Shown here: piece after piece, positions 41,454 to 54,449 of the stretch
Numbering within the stretch: position 1 is the first letter of the stretch
Layout: each line of letters starts with the position of its first letter
Assembly: GCA_026119855.1 (NCBI GenBank)
Contig: JAOWBW010000759.1
Span: 248,001 to 312,000 of the forward strand
Direction: 5' to 3'
DNA: 64,000 bases
DNA from: Campanula takesimana
Taxonomy: Eukaryota > Streptophyta > Magnoliopsida > Asterales > Campanulaceae
Made by a program: the position numbers and the translations under genes
The notes under the pieces: model-generated
Told to the model about the DNA's origin: nothing
Seen by the model: the letters and a program-made list of their open reading frames with translations, nothing else
Database searches by the model: none

Positions 41454-42219
41454 TTATGATGGTGTTCCCTGACCTCCTCGAATATCACTACGCTGTGGTT
41501 GAGGTCTTCCTTGCCTTCCTGCACCTGCCAATTCAATTTTCCTCTTATGCTCTTCTATATCATGCTCCACCTGATATGCTCTATCAACAGCATCTTGAAA
41601 ATCTTGCAACTTGTGGGATACTAGTTGACTTCGAATCACAGTTTTCAAAACCCTTTACAAATCTAGTTGCCTTCCTTTCCTCAGTTGCCACCAAGTGAGT
41701 GCAATACCTGGATAACTCCGTGAATTTGGACGTATACTGAGCCACAGACATAGTATTCTGCTCCAAGTTAAGAAACTCTATTTCCTTCTTGTCTTGATCC
41801 ACCCGAGGAATGAAATGTTCCTTAAAATTTCTCAGAAAATTCTCCCAAGTATAGGGTATATGATTCTCATCCCAATTTTCTTTCAAAGCTCTCCACCAGT
41901 GCTCAGCAGCTCCACTCAGTTTATAGGTAGCAAACCTGACTTGTTCCTCATCAGTACATCTCAAGACATCAAATATTTTCTCCATCGACTCTATCCACCT
42001 CTCGACCTTTATTACCTCTGGTTCTCCTTCATAACCCATTCGTTTCATCTTCAGGAACTGTTCTAACCCATATCTCGGAGGTGCTTGTTCTCCTCCTTGC
42101 CTCTGATCATTTAAAGTTTTCATTGCTGCCTCAAACATCCCCTGAAACATGATTCGGGCCTCTTCTCTGGTATCCCCTTGCCCTGAAGAACCAGCCTGAT
42201 CTCCTTCAGTTTCACCCAT
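41454..42219 (-). pseudogene. B gag
   Basis: ATG at 42219 (MGETEGDQ). The gag core is visible: FATYKLSGAAEHWWRALKE, then NFKEHFIPR and SVAQYTSKFTELSRY. A frame shift near 41640 moves the continuation (LQDFQDAVDRAYQVEHDIEEHKR) into another frame. Gag would form the particle shell. Confidence 0.88.
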
Positions 42220-42315
42220 TTTCAATAAATACCTGCATAAGACACTCAACGTTACTCACTCTATACACAACTACCCTCCTAGGTCACTTAGTCCTTTTAG
42301 ACCATCAACAAACTA

Positions 42316-42327
42316 GCTCTGATACCA
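42316..42327 (-). promoter_or_regulatory. tRNA-iMet primer binding site of B
   Basis: TGGTATCAGAGC on the minus strand, two bases from the 5' LTR. The gag ATG is only about 100 bases further. Confidence 0.93.
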
Positions 42328-42329
42328 AC

Positions 42330-44462
42330 TGTCGCGCCCCGTACCCGTGGTTCTACTTGGCCCCACGCTCGGGACACGCACGGAAGACGTCATAAAACAT
42401 TTTAGGAAAATTTTTCGAAATGTACTTTCATAAAAGTTTCATATAACCAAATACATTTACTTGAAACTTGATTTCATATCCCATAAATAAACTTTAACAA
42501 TCAAAGCACTTAGCCATAAGGCTTACACACTTTACTTACAAATTTACAACTCACCAACATGTTCCAAAAATAGGTGATACAAGATGAAGTCACGGTACAC
42601 TACCCAAAAGGTAATACATTTACATAATGTTGCCTTTACATATCAAACTTACTTTCCCAAAATGTCTTACCCAAATCACCACCTCGACGTCCTCCCTTGA
42701 AGTGACCTATCCCCTGGGCTCTCCTTTATCTAAAACAGTAAACAAATAAGGGTGAGAATGAATCTCAGTAAGCTACTAAAATGCAACTACGTTACATGCT
42801 GAAATGATACTCAGAATTGAACAATGTCAATAAACATCCACATAGCACATAACATGAGAGGCTCCCTATCGCCAACCGTCCCATACCGGTTGGAAATAAC
42901 GACCAACTCATCATACCATACATAAGGCGGAAATAAACACTCATACATGGATACTGAGCCAAGGTTCTCGAATCAAACATATAACCATCTGAGAGGTATC
43001 AACTGAGAAGCACCAAAGGGCTGAAACCGGTTCATGAACCAAACAAAAACAACAATAACAACAACAACAAGAAGGGGGAAATGACACATAGTCATAACCC
43101 AAACGGCGACTAAACTCACTCAAGGGAGAGCTAGTCCAGACCCAATCCGTGGCCCAAGGAAAGGGGTTAAAAATGGGAAACCAAATGGTAGAAGTCTTAC
43201 AATGAACTTGGCTCGTGTGCCATTATAATCTCTACCACTGCCCGACACTACAACAAGTACCAGCTGGACTTCCAAACGAGCATAGTAATGAATACTTGCT
43301 TAAACAACAACCAGGGGAAATGATTCCAAAGTAGGGAATCAAGCCAAACACATCACAAAGATGAACCAATCCAAACCACAATAAAAGATGTTTACCAATA
43401 ACCAATCAACATTTAGTCAAATTCCACAACACATATGTTCACAAAGGAACCAATTTTAAACACTAGGGTGTTCCACAACAACCCTCTAGGTACTCTAGGA
43501 TATCACCTAAGACCTAGACCAAACTTGAACTTTAAATCACTTGAAATGGAACAACTCCATTTTTCAGCAACCTTGGGCGGTCGCCCACACCAGCCTGTGC
43601 GGCCGCCCAAAACACTCTATTCCAAGACATAAATCTTCCAGATAAGAGTGCGGCCGCACGCCCTTTTTGGGCGGTCGCCCACTCTACTCGACAGACCAAA
43701 ACTTGCTAATTTTACTCCTTTCGTTTCACCGTCCCAAAAGTACGAATCAACATCTATCTTACCAAACATAATCCAACCAAACTGAGTTATACAACATAAA
43801 TATGGCTTCTTTACACAACCAACATCAACTTTCCAAATACTCCTTTTGTCCCAAAATTACAAGTATCACAAATATTATTCAAATCACAAAATTAACAAGT
43901 ACCAGTATCAAGTATAACATATATGACCATTTTAATATTTAAAGGGGAATTAGTAACTTACTTATTTCCGGAAAAAGTATCGCTAAAATAAGTTTTGTTC
44001 GGGTAGAAATGACCTACTCAATGCCCTGATCATTTTTATATAATTAGTTTTTAAAACGGATAAGTAAATAAAAAGAATTAAATCAAAATGAGTTGAACTT
44101 ACCTTTTTCTCTTTAACCCTAAGGAACGTAGATGAAAGTTGCAGAAGAAATGTTAACACAGAGAAGAGAAAGAAGGATAAGTGTTTTAATAAAAATCCTT
44201 ACCCATTTTACAAATTGGTCACCCAACTTTCGATTTGAACACTTTAACCCCTGAAGTTACATTTTCACAAAGGATCCTAAAGTTTCAACTTAATCAATTA
44301 ACTCCCTTAATCATTATTATTACTAACTAAGTAAATAACACAAATAATCAAGTAAGATGTGCAAATAATAAAATATAATGCAACACATAAAATGCACATT
44401 TAATGTCAAATTAAAATCCCAAAAATATAAAATAAATAGGGATGGGTTTTGGGGTCGTTACA
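42330..44462 (-). repeat. 5' LTR of B
   Basis: 2133 bp, the duplicate of 35586-37720, with GC motifs at 43574-43682. Confidence 0.95.
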
Positions 44463-44815
44463 CGGGATCCGTTTGCTAAGGCGGGATCCGTTTGCTGGAG
44501 GTGGGATCCGTTTGCTAAGGCGTTATCCGTTTGCTGATGCGGGATCCGTTTGCTGATGCGGGATCCGTTTGCTGAGGCGGGATCCGTTTGCTGAGGCGGG
44601 ATCCGTTTGCTGATGCGGGACCCGTTTGCTGATGCGGGATCCGTTTGCTGAAGCGGGATCCGTTTGCTGATGCGAGATCCGTTTGCTAGAGGCGGGATCC
44701 GTTTGCTGATGCGGGATCCGTTTGCTGATGCGGGATCCGTTTGCTTATGCGAGATCCGTTTGCTGAAGCGGGATCCGTTTGCTGATGCGGGATCTGTTTG
44801 CTTACTGCGGGATCA
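44463..44815. repeat. G tandem array, right part
   Basis: About 18-20 units of about 19 bases (GCGGGATCCGTTTGCTGAT) with small variants. Contiguous with 35505-35585 before B inserted. Confidence 0.93.
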
Positions 44816-45488
44816 CCGTGGACCAAATTGCTGTCTAGAGCTGCAGTTGCTGTTGGCTTTATCGTGGGGATGCGGGATGGTTGACTGTGGACCATTTTAT
44901 ACTGGGATGAAGTGCCTTGAGTAGCGGATGCTGTTGACTTCGTGGTGGTACCTGTTATGTGTGTGCTTTGCAGGTATATGTGTTTGTGCAAGAAGATGCA
45001 TGAAGTGTGAAGATTGAGCGAAATCGTGCTCGTGGTGTAATGTGATTTTGAAGCACTTTTGCATGAGGGAGAAGTAAAGTGATTTTGTGTGTGAAGTGAT
45101 TTTTGAAAGCAGAGATTTGCTTGAGAGAGATGAATGATGTCCATACCTTCACTTACCATTGCCGTTGGATGGATTCGTGATGTTGTGGTAGATGCTTTAG
45201 CGGAGGGTGTCGCTGCCTTTGATGACGAATTCGTTCTTGATGGAGTGTCGGTGGGACAGTATTCCGGATGATGGGTTGGTCGTGCCAAAAGGCTGCCTAT
45301 GTATCCCTTTAAGAGAATCAGACCAGCGTAGTTCAAGGATGCTGGGGAATGCTAGGGAGGAAGCTAGGAGCAAGATAAAATGATGCACACATTTTTGCGC
45401 AAATAAGGAGACAAAGGAAAAGAAAAAAGAAAATTCTTTTTGTCTTTTTTTTTTTTTGTAGGAATAAAATATGTACGCATGTGGGAAA

Positions 45489-45520
<32 letters not shown>

Positions 45521-45677
45521 AGTTCGTGGGTGAACCATTTTAACCATTGTGCGTTTGTAAAGCCAACCCAAGATCAAGTCGTGTTTAATCGAAGTCCGGA
45601 TTGCCTTGTTGAATTATGTCGTTGTTGCCATGGTGTCCAACGAAATTGATGTCTAGCCCCAAAAGATTTGTTGATTA
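44816..45677 (-). other. G internal non-coding segment 1
   Basis: No convincing gene. Contains poly(T) tracts (about 45436-45460 and 45490-45520). The last five bases GATTA (45673-45677) are the target duplication of C. Confidence 0.75.
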
Positions 45678-47743
45678 TGTCGCGACCCCGACCCCGCGGG
45701 CCCGGAGTACGTAAGCTGGACGTCGACTTAAACAATAAACTCTAAAATAATGAAGATAAAAATTTCTTTTTATACCAAAAGATGATAACACAAAGTTTTA
45801 AAATCCAACTTGAATAACAAAATATAAACTAGTGTAAGCTCCATAAGCTTACACCCAAAATAATAAAATATACAAATTGTAATGACGTCAAGTTTTGGTA
45901 CAACTATTCCCAAAAAGGTTACACATTTATGTAATGTAAACCCACCAATAACAATCTGCCCAAAAAGCTCAACCCTCGCGACGTCCTCCTCGTGATCAGC
46001 GAGTCTAATCCTTTCCTCCTGGGGGGGGGGTTAAGGAAAAACAAAGATTTAAGGGGGTGAGATAAATCTCAATAAGTCACTAATGCAACTACATGACATG
46101 CTATGATGCAATAATCAATAATAAATCACATAGCACATAGCAATTATCATTTAACAGATAGCAGCGGAAATAAACAAGTAACAAATGATATTAGCCAAGT
46201 TTTCCCAACTGATAGAACCAAATAAAGGTCGCTGCGCAGATTCAATAATCAACATCTTCATAGTAGCATGAAAGCTTGAAGAGAAAACCCCCGGTACCGG
46301 AACCAATAATAATAAGGGGACAGTGACACACAGTCAAAGCCCGAAACCAATAGCTAAAATGCTCACAAAGGGGCTAGCTCATCTCACATCCAAGGCCAAT
46401 ATGGAGGAGGGAAATAATGGGGCAAAACAATGGTCAACATCATAATGGACTTGGCTTGTGCCATCATAATGTTTCGCATCGCCCGAAACACACACAAATA
46501 CCAGCTGGACATTCAAGTGAAGGCTAAGTAATAAAATACTAGCACGATAAACAACTAATGATTCCAAAGTAGGGAACCATTCCAAATAAATCACCACAAA
46601 GGTAAACCAATCCAAACAACACATCAAAGGTGTCTAACATTCCCAAAACGGTACTTAATCAAATTTCATGACATATTTATTCACAAAGGAACCAATTCCA
46701 ATTAATAAAGTGTTTCACGCTATTAACTTAGGTTAATTAGAAGAATAAAACCTAAACTAGGAAGCCACCTAGTCTTAAACAAGCAAAAAGTAGATTTTCC
46801 AGAACAGGGGGCGGGCGGGCGCTTGCAAGGGGGTAGGCGGGCGCTTATTTGACCAGAAGGTCTGGCCGCAGGAAAAGGCCATGCAGGCGGGCGCCTGGCT
46901 CAGCGCGGGCGGGCGCCTGGTCGACGGGCTGGGAGGGATTCAGCAGCTGGGTTCTTCCATTTTCAACCAAAATTTCACCCATTTCCTAAATGCTCAAAAT
47001 CAACTCTTTCCACAAGTTCAACAATGAAGCAAAACAACATCTAGACTGAAAGGGGACCTAATCAACATCATATATAACCCCAAACCAAGATTCAAAACCA
47101 ACATTCATAACAATCACCATTTTAACCGAAAACCAAAATAAATTCCAAATAAATCCCAAACTCAATCAAACATCAAATGTATCAACTAGAGCATTATATA
47201 AACATGAAATGAACACTTTAGCATAAAGAAATGGGGTAAAAGCAACTTACTTGAACTTTATAAAAGATGACGGAATTCAAATATTCTTAGCTCCCTACGA
47301 TCCTATCGACGATCTAAACATGTTTCATATTATGAGAAATGAGAGATAATGAGGGGAAGATAGCTAGATTGAAGAGAGAAGGAAGAGAAGAAAAACTCAC
47401 CCAAATAGCCAAGGAGAGAGAGAGAGAGTGTGCTGGGAATGGGAGATGGAGTGTGAGGGTGAAAGAGAGGGAGTAGGGAGATGATGGATTATTTTCAAAA
47501 CTTACACTTAGACCCCCTCCTCTACTAACTACACAACTCTAATACTTCCTACTAACAACTAAGACCAAATAATACTACACTAGCACAAATGACCCAAATA
47601 AAATGCTAGACATAATTTATTATGAAACATAAAATGCACACATAATCATGAATTAAATAATAATTTAAACAATTAAATAAGAAATAAATAAATAATTAAA
47701 TATTTATTATTAGAAAATAGAGACGGGTTTTCGGGTCGTGACA
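45678..47743 (-). repeat. 3' LTR of C
   Basis: 2066 bp, TGTCGCGACCCCG to GGTCGTGACA. Four GGGCGGGCGC-type motifs lie at 46807-46920. Confidence 0.95.
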
Positions 47744-47777
47744 TTCACTCCCCCTTAAAGAAATTTCGACCCGAATT

Positions 47778-49265
47778 TTAACGAGACTTACCCGAATTAA
47801 AAAGCCACAGATATTTCCGCTCCATCTCCTCTCGAAGCTCCCAAGTCGATTCCTCAACATTGTGATTCCTCCAAAGAACTCTAACCAACGGAATGCTTTT
47901 GCTTCTCAACTCTTGGACTTTAGAATCAAGGATTCGAACTGGTCGTTCTTCGTAAGTCATGTCGGGCTCTATATCCTCCGGTACCCTCGGTAAAACGTGA
48001 GAAGGATCATGAACATACTTCCGAAGCATAGAAACGTGAAAAACATTATGTAACCGGTCCAAAGAAGATGGTAACGCAAGCCGATATGCTAGAAGTCCCA
48101 CTTTCCCCAAAATCTCAAACGGTCCAACAAAACTCGGAGCTAATTTACCCTTCTTCCCAAACCTTCGAATGCCCACTTTCGGAGATACCTTTAAGAACAC
48201 GAAGTCTCCAGTCTGAAAAATAAGATCTCGTCTTCGATGATCGGCATAGCTCTTCTGTCGACTCTGGGCTGTTTTCAATCGATCCTGAATAATTTTAACC
48301 TTTTCCGCCGAGTCCTGAACCATGTCAACACCCCAAAGTTTTGCTTCCCCAACCTCGTCCCAACAAATAGGTGACCGACATTTCCTCCCATACAAAGCCT
48401 TGTAAGGTTCCATCTGTATACTCGACTGATAACTATTATTGTAGGCGAACTCTGCAAGCGGTAGATGTGTATCCCACGAATCTGGAAAGTCAACTGTGCA
48501 AGCCCGTAACATATCCTCGAGAATCTGAATGGTTCTTTCAGACTGACCGTCAGTCTGAGGATGAAATGCGGTGCTAAACCTTAAATCGGTACCCAAAGCC
48601 TTCTGTAACGCTTGCCAAAATCGGGATGTAAACCTGGGATCTCTGTCTGACACAATACTAACTGGAACACCATGTAATCTGACAATCTCATGAATATACA
48701 AATTCGCAAGTTTCTCCATCGAATAGGAAATGTCAATGGGTAAGAAATGAGAAGATTTAGTCAACCTGTCCACAATCACCTAAACCGCATTGAACCTCCT
48801 TCGAGTCCTGGGTAGTCCGGTTACAAAATCCATCGTAATGTGTTCCCACTTCCACTCGGGTATCTCAAGAGGCTGAAGTAGACCTGCGGGTCTCTGATGC
48901 TCTACTTTAACTTGTTGACAGGTCAAATACTTCGATACATAATCTGCAATTTCCATCTTCATGTTAATCCACCAAAATTGCCGTTTTAAATCCTGATACA
49001 TCTTCGTACTCCCGGGATGAATGGTATACCGGGATTTGTGACCCTCATCAAGAACTCGCTGTTTAATCCCACCGATATTCGGCACACACAATCTTCTACG
49101 GTAAGTCAACACTCCCTCAGAGTCAAGCTGGAAGTCCACATACTGTCTATCCCGAGCATTATCCATAATCTTCTTCAACTGTGGGTCATCCTTCTGAGTA
49201 TCCTTTATTTGTTGAATTAATGTGGGAAATACATTAAGGTTCGCAAAAATAGCTCCACGTTTCGA
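47778..49265 (-). pseudogene. C integrase with chromodomain
   Basis: One frame with an in-frame TAG at 48780-48782, where B has a tryptophan codon in DAVWVIV. Before the stop: H2C2 finger (IHPGSTKMY to LTCQQVKVEHQ) and catalytic D (MDFVTGLP). After it: D (VSDRDPRFT), E (DGQSERT), the FVGPFEILGK module and a chromodomain (IPLVRVLWRNHNVEESTWE) ending KYLWLFNSGKSR at the natural stop at 47778. 49179-49265 is the linker from RNase H, also in frame. It would catalyse integration if intact. Confidence 0.92.
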
Positions 49266-51128
49266 CTATTGGGGACGCCAATCTCGAGCATCCTCAAGCA
49301 TTTTCCACTCTCGAACCATCATCAAAGCCACATAAGATTTTCGACTGATCGCATCAGCTACTACATTTGCTTTGCCCGGGTGGTACGAAATGGTGCAATC
49401 ATAATCTTTTAAAAGCTCCATCCACCTACGCTGCCGGTTGTTCAATTCCTTTTGAGAGAAGAGGTATTTCAAACTCTTGTGATCGGTAAAAATCTCAAAC
49501 TTCGCTCCATATAGGTAATGCTTCCACTTATGCAACGCAAAGACTATCGTAGCCAACTCCATATCATGAGTAGGGTGATTCTGTTCACTAGGGGTCAACT
49601 TCCTCGAAGCATAAGCAATTACTTTCCCATTCTGCATCAAAACACAACCCAAACCCTCTTTCAAAGCATCACTGTAAATTACTAAATCGTCATTTCCATT
49701 TGGTAACGCAAGAATAGGAGCCGTAGTTAATCTCTTCTTTAATTCATCAAAGCTACTTTGACATCTTTCACCCCACACAAACGGTACATCCTTTCGGGTC
49801 AACTGAGTCATCGGAGTAGCAATCCTCGAAAACCCTTCTATAAACCTCCTGTAATACCCGGCTAATCCCAGAAAACTTCTGATCTCGGTCACTGTCTCGG
49901 GTCTCTTCCAATCCACTATGGCTTCTATCTTTGAAGGATCCACAGAAATCCCATCTTTAGAAATAACATGACCCAGAAATGAAACCTTCTCGAGCCAAAA
50001 TTCGCATTTACTAAACTTCACAAACAACTGCTCCCTCGCAAGAATGGATAAAACTGTCCTCAAGTGTTGCTCGTGCTCCTCTCGAGATTTAGAGTAGAGA
50101 AGAATGTCGTCGATGAAGACCACCACGAACGAATCAAGATAAGGATGGAAAACCCGGTTCATCAAATCCATAAACACGGTAGGCGCGTTAGTTAACCCAA
50201 ACGGCATAACCAAGAACTCGTAATGACCATAGCGGGTGCGAAAAGCAGTCTTCGGAATATCCTCCGATCGAATCTTCAACCGATGGTACCCACTCCTCAA
50301 ATCAAGTTTAGAAAACACCACGGACCCTTGAAGCTGATCAAATAAATCATCAATGTGAGGTAGAGGATACTTGTTATTCACTGTAACCTGATTCAACTTT
50401 CGGTAATCAATACACAATCTCAAAGAACCGTCTTTCTTCCGCACAAACAAAACCGGTGCTCCCCACGGGGAAACACTAGGGCGGATAAACCCTCGATCAA
50501 GCAACTCTTGCAACTGAACCTTTAGTTCCTTCAATTCTGCGGGAGCCAACCTATACGGTGCCTTTGAAATCGGAGCCGTACCCGGCAAAAGGTCTATACA
50601 AAACTCTATCTCACGATCTGGAGGCATATCATATTCAGAAGAGAAAACATCGGGAAATTCTCTAACTACCCGAACACTCTCCAAACTAAGGGATTCTTTC
50701 CTAGTATCAAGCACACTAGCCAAGTACCCCTCACAACCACGATGCAACAATCTCCTAGCTTTCATATAAGAAATGATACGAATATTCCTACCCAAAGGCA
50801 TAGCCTCGAAAACAAATTTAGGCATATCAGGAATAGAAAAATTAACAACTTTCTTACGACAATCAACAGAAGCATGAAACTTGCTCAACCAATCCATACC
50901 CAAAATAACATCAAAGTCTTGAATCGGAAGGACTACCAAGTCCGCACACAAGACACGACCACAGATAAGCACATCACAAGCACGAAAGACTTTATCAGTC
51001 ACCAAACACTCTCCCATAGGAGTTGACACTTCTAACACATAGGGCAAAGACTCAGATGTAGCATTTAGCAAAGAAGCAAATTGCACAGAAATGTAAGAAT
51101 GAGATGACCTGGATCTACTAACGTACAC
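49266..51128 (-). CDS. C protease, reverse transcriptase and RNase H
   Basis: 620 open residues: the end of protease (SHSYISVQFA, ILGMDWLSKF), complete RT (VRKKDGSLRLCIDYRKLN, MPFGLTNAPTVFM, FIDDILLYS, SFLGLAGYYRRF) and RNase H (YSDALKEGLGCVLMQ, where B has YSDAS). It ends at an in-frame TAG at 49266-49268; the same frame leads into integrase. The 5' end is separated from gag by a one-base loss inside the protease active site (LVDPG in one frame, SHSYIS in the other, near 51100). RT itself looks complete. Confidence 0.92.
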   Translation of the reverse strand: MYVSRSRSSHSYISVQFASLLNATSESLPYVLEVSTPMGECLVTDKVFRACDVLICGRVLCADLVVLPIQDFDVILGMDWLSKFHASVDCRKKVVNFSIPDMPKFVFEAMPLGRNIRIISYMKARRLLHRGCEGYLASVLDTRKESLSLESVRVVREFPDVFSSEYDMPPDREIEFCIDLLPGTAPISKAPYRLAPAELKELKVQLQELLDRGFIRPSVSPWGAPVLFVRKKDGSLRLCIDYRKLNQVTVNNKYPLPHIDDLFDQLQGSVVFSKLDLRSGYHRLKIRSEDIPKTAFRTRYGHYEFLVMPFGLTNAPTVFMDLMNRVFHPYLDSFVVVFIDDILLYSKSREEHEQHLRTVLSILAREQLFVKFSKCEFWLEKVSFLGHVISKDGISVDPSKIEAIVDWKRPETVTEIRSFLGLAGYYRRFIEGFSRIATPMTQLTRKDVPFVWGERCQSSFDELKKRLTTAPILALPNGNDDLVIYSDALKEGLGCVLMQNGKVIAYASRKLTPSEQNHPTHDMELATIVFALHKWKHYLYGAKFEIFTDHKSLKYLFSQKELNNRQRRWMELLKDYDCTISYHPGKANVVADAISRKSYVALMMVREWKMLEDARDWRPQ

Positions 51129-51715
51129 ACGCTCACACTAGATATAGAAACAATACCTCCAATCACTGAGGGATCATCTGCCTGATGCTGATTCATTGCA
51201 AACACTTTTCCATGGACCTTGGGCTTCCCCGTAGCATCCCTTTTCTGACCCTGTGGAGCACCAGCCCCTACCGCAGTCGGTTGACCCCTGCCTCTAGTAC
51301 AATCCCTTGCAAAATGCCCCATTTGACCACAATTGGTACACTTGCCCTGATTCTTCCAACATCGGTCCTCTGAATGACCTTCCCTTTGGCAATATGAACA
51401 GAGTCTCCTATGATGGTCCCTTTGGTTCCCAGAAGTAGTGCCCGGGTTCCTTGGGATTGGTTGCCCTCGGAACTGAGATTGTCCCCCAAAATTACCTCGG
51501 TTATCTGAACGGGTTTGTGGCTTGCTCTGCCCTCCCTGCTTGCTAGTGTTAGTCACCTCGACCTTCTTCTTATGCTCCCCTATATCTTGCTCGATCAAGT
51601 AGGCTCGGTCCACCGCATCCTGATAGGTTTGAATCCGTTGGGCTATAAGCTGAGTTCGAATAGAAGTCTTCAAACCCCGGATGAATCTCATAGCTTTCTG
51701 TTCTTCGGTCCTCAC
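51065..51715 (-). pseudogene. C gag C-terminus with two zinc knuckles
   Basis: Begins RTEEQKAMRFIRGLK. Two CX2CX4HX4C knuckles are visible: CSYCQREGHSEDRC and CTNCGQMGHFARDC, which would bind the genomic RNA. The frame then reaches the protease site LVDPG and runs out of phase. A one-base insertion near 51720 separates it from the gag N-terminus. Confidence 0.9.
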
Positions 51716-51722
51716 AAGATAG

Positions 51723-52253
51723 TCACAATACCGAGCTAATTTTTGTGAACTTAGCCGAGTACTGAGCTATAGACAACAAACCTTGCTCCAAGTTGAGAAG
51801 CTCGATCTCTTTTCGGTTTTGATCTACTACCGGAATAAAATGCTCCTTGAATTTCTGCACAAACAATTCCCACGCATACACTATGTGAGTATCATCCCAA
51901 CTCGCTTTAACCCCTTTCCACCAATGCTCGGCGGCACCCACAAGCTTATAAGCCGCGAATCGGACTCTATCCTCGTCCGTGCACCCAAACACATCATAAA
52001 TTTTCTCCATAGACTCAACCCATAGTTCGGCCTTCTTCACATCGGGCTCACCATCGAACTCCCTTGGTTTTAATTTCAGAAATTGTTCCAACCCGTATCG
52101 TGGAGGTTCCACATGCTCCTCTCTTGGCCCTTGGTCATGAATTGCCTTCATGGCCGCCTCAAACATGCCTTGGAACATAGCACGGTTCTCTTCCCGAAGA
52201 TCATTCTGATTCTGAGCCCCACTAGAACTTTCACCTGCCCTTCTTCTAGCCAT
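51723..52253 (-). pseudogene. C gag N-terminus
   Basis: ATG at 52253 (MARRRAG). The gag core FAAYKLVGAAEHWWKGVK, KFKEHFIPVVDQNRKEIELL and QYSAKFTK match B. It ends at a frame shift after SAKFTKISSVL. Confidence 0.9.
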
Positions 52254-52359
52254 TGAGAACAATTACCTGCATAAAACATCAACCGTTACTCACTCCGAAC
52301 ACAACTACCCTCCTAGGTCATACTAGTCCACCTAGACTTATACTTAGAGCTAAACCATA

Positions 52360-52371
52360 GCTTTGATACCA
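52360..52371 (-). promoter_or_regulatory. Primer binding site of C (one mismatch)
   Basis: TGGTATCAAAGC on the minus strand, two bases from the LTR; B and F have TGGTATCAGAGC. The change is probably a later mutation. Confidence 0.85.
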
Positions 52372-52373
52372 AC

Positions 52374-54449
52374 TGTCGCGACCCCGACCCCGCGGGCCCG
52401 GAGTACGCGAGCTGGACGTCGACTTAAACAATAAACAATAAAATAATGAAGATAAAAATTTCCTTTTATACCAAAAGATGATAACACAAAGTTTTGAAAT
52501 CCAACTTGAATAACAAAATATAAACTAGTGTAAGCTCCATAAGCTTACACCTAAAATAATAAAATATACAAATTCTAATGGCGTCAAGTTTTGGTACAAC
52601 TATTCCCAAAAAGGTTACACATTTATGTAATGTAAACCCACCAATAACAATCTGCCCAAAAATCTCAACCCTCGCAACGTCCTCCTCGTGATCAGCGAGT
52701 CTAATCCTTTCCTCCTGGGGGGGGGTTAAGGAAAAACAAAGATAAAAGAAAGGGGGTGAGATAAATCTCAATAAGTCACTAATGCAACTACATGACATGC
52801 TATGATGCAATAATCAATAATAAATCACATAGCACATAGCAATTATCATTTAACAGATAGCAGCGGAAATAAACAAGTAACAAAGGATATTAGCCAAGGT
52901 TTCCCAACTGATAGAACCAAATAAAGGTCGCTGCGCAGCTTCAATAATCAACAATCAACATCTTCATAGTAGCATGAAAGCTTGAAGAGAAAACCCCCGG
53001 TACCGGAACCAATAATAATAAGGGGACAGTGACACACAGTCAAAGCCCGAAACCAATAGCTAAAATGCTCACAAAGGGGCTAGCTCATCTCACATCCAAG
53101 GCCAATCTGGAGGAGGGAAATAATGGGGCAAAACAATGGTCAACATCATAATGGACTTGGCTTGTGCCATCATAATGTTTTGCATCGCCCGAAACACACA
53201 CAAATACCAGCTGGACATTCAAGTGAAGGCTAAGTAATAAAATACTAGCACGATAAACAACTAATGATTCCAAAGTAGGGAACCATTCCAAATAAATCAC
53301 CACAAAGGTAAACCAATCCAAACAACACATCAAAGGTGTCTAACATTCCCAAAACGGTACTTAATCAAATTTCATGACATATTTATTCACAAAGGAACCA
53401 ATTCCAATTAATAAATTGTTCCACGCTATTAACTTAGGTTAATTAGAAGAATAAAACCTAAACTAGGAAGCCACCTAGTCTTAAACAAGCAAAAAGTAGA
53501 TTTTCCAGAACAGGGGGCGGGCGGGCGCTTGCAAGGGGGCAGGCTGGCGCTTATTTGACCAGAAGGTCTGGCCGCAGGAAAAGGCCATGCAGGCGGGCGC
53601 CTGGCTCAGCGCGGGCGGGCGCCTGGTCGACGGGCTGGGAGGGATTCAGCAGATGGGTTCTTCCATTTTTAACCAAAATTTCACCCATTTCCTAAAAGCT
53701 CAAAATCAACTCTTTCCACAAGTTCAACAATGAAGCAAAACAACATCTAGGCTAAAAGGGGACCTAATCAACATCATATATAACCCCAAACCAAGATTCA
53801 AAACCAACATTCATAACAATCACCATTTTAACCGAAAACCAAAATAAATTCCAAATAAATCCCAAACTCAATCAAACATCAAATGTATCAACTAGAGCAT
53901 TATATAAACATGAAATGAACACTTTAGCATAAAGAAATGGGGGAAAAGCAACTTACTTGAACTTTATAAAAGATGACGGAATTCAAATATTCTTAGCTCC
54001 CTACGATCCTATCGACGATCTAAACATGTTTCATATTATGAGAAATGAGAGATAATGAGGGGAAGATAGCTAGATTGAAGAGAGAAGGAAGAGAAGAAAA
54101 ACTCACCCAAATAGCCAAGGAGAGAGAGAGAGTGTGTGCTGGGAATGGGAGATGGAGTGTGAGGGTGAAAGAGAGGGAGTAGGGAGATGATGGATTATTT
54201 TCAAAACTTACACTTAGACCCCCTCCTCTACTAACTACACAACTCTAATACTTCCTACTAACAACTAAGACCAAATAATACTACACTAGCACAAATGACC
54301 CAAATAAAATGCTAGACATAATTTATTATGAAAGATAAAATGCACACATAATCATTAATTAAATAATAATTTATACAATTAAATAAGAAATAAATAAATA
54401 ATTAAATATTTATTATTAGAAAATAGAGACGGGTTTTGGGGTCGTGACA
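52374..54449 (-). repeat. 5' LTR of C
   Basis: 2076 bp, the duplicate of 45678-47743, with GC motifs at 53514-53627. Confidence 0.95.

Larger units (their letters stand above)
35586..44462 (-). mobile_element. Ty3/gypsy chromovirus B, degenerate
   Basis: 8.9 kb with duplication CGGGA (35581-35585, 44463-44467). LTRs are 35586-37720 and 42330-44462; the polypurine tract TTTAAGGGGGAGTGAT adjoins 37720 on the minus strand. gag-pol carries several stops and shifts. It is inserted in G's tandem array and belongs to the same family as C. Confidence 0.95.
45678..54449 (-). mobile_element. Ty3/gypsy chromovirus C, degenerate
   Basis: 8.8 kb with duplication GATTA (45673-45677, 54450-54454). LTRs are 45678-47743 and 52374-54449; the polypurine tract TTTAAGGGGGAGTGAA adjoins 47743. 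gag-pol order is as in B, with two in-frame stops and two shifts. Inserted in G. Confidence 0.95.

Noticed and set aside
44463..44815. CRISPR-like array
   Set aside because: Units are directly abutting 19-mers without unique spacers, in a plant retroelement.
45197..45577. Open frame with a lysine run and FFF segments
   Set aside because: It is driven by poly(T)/poly(A) tracts; no domain.
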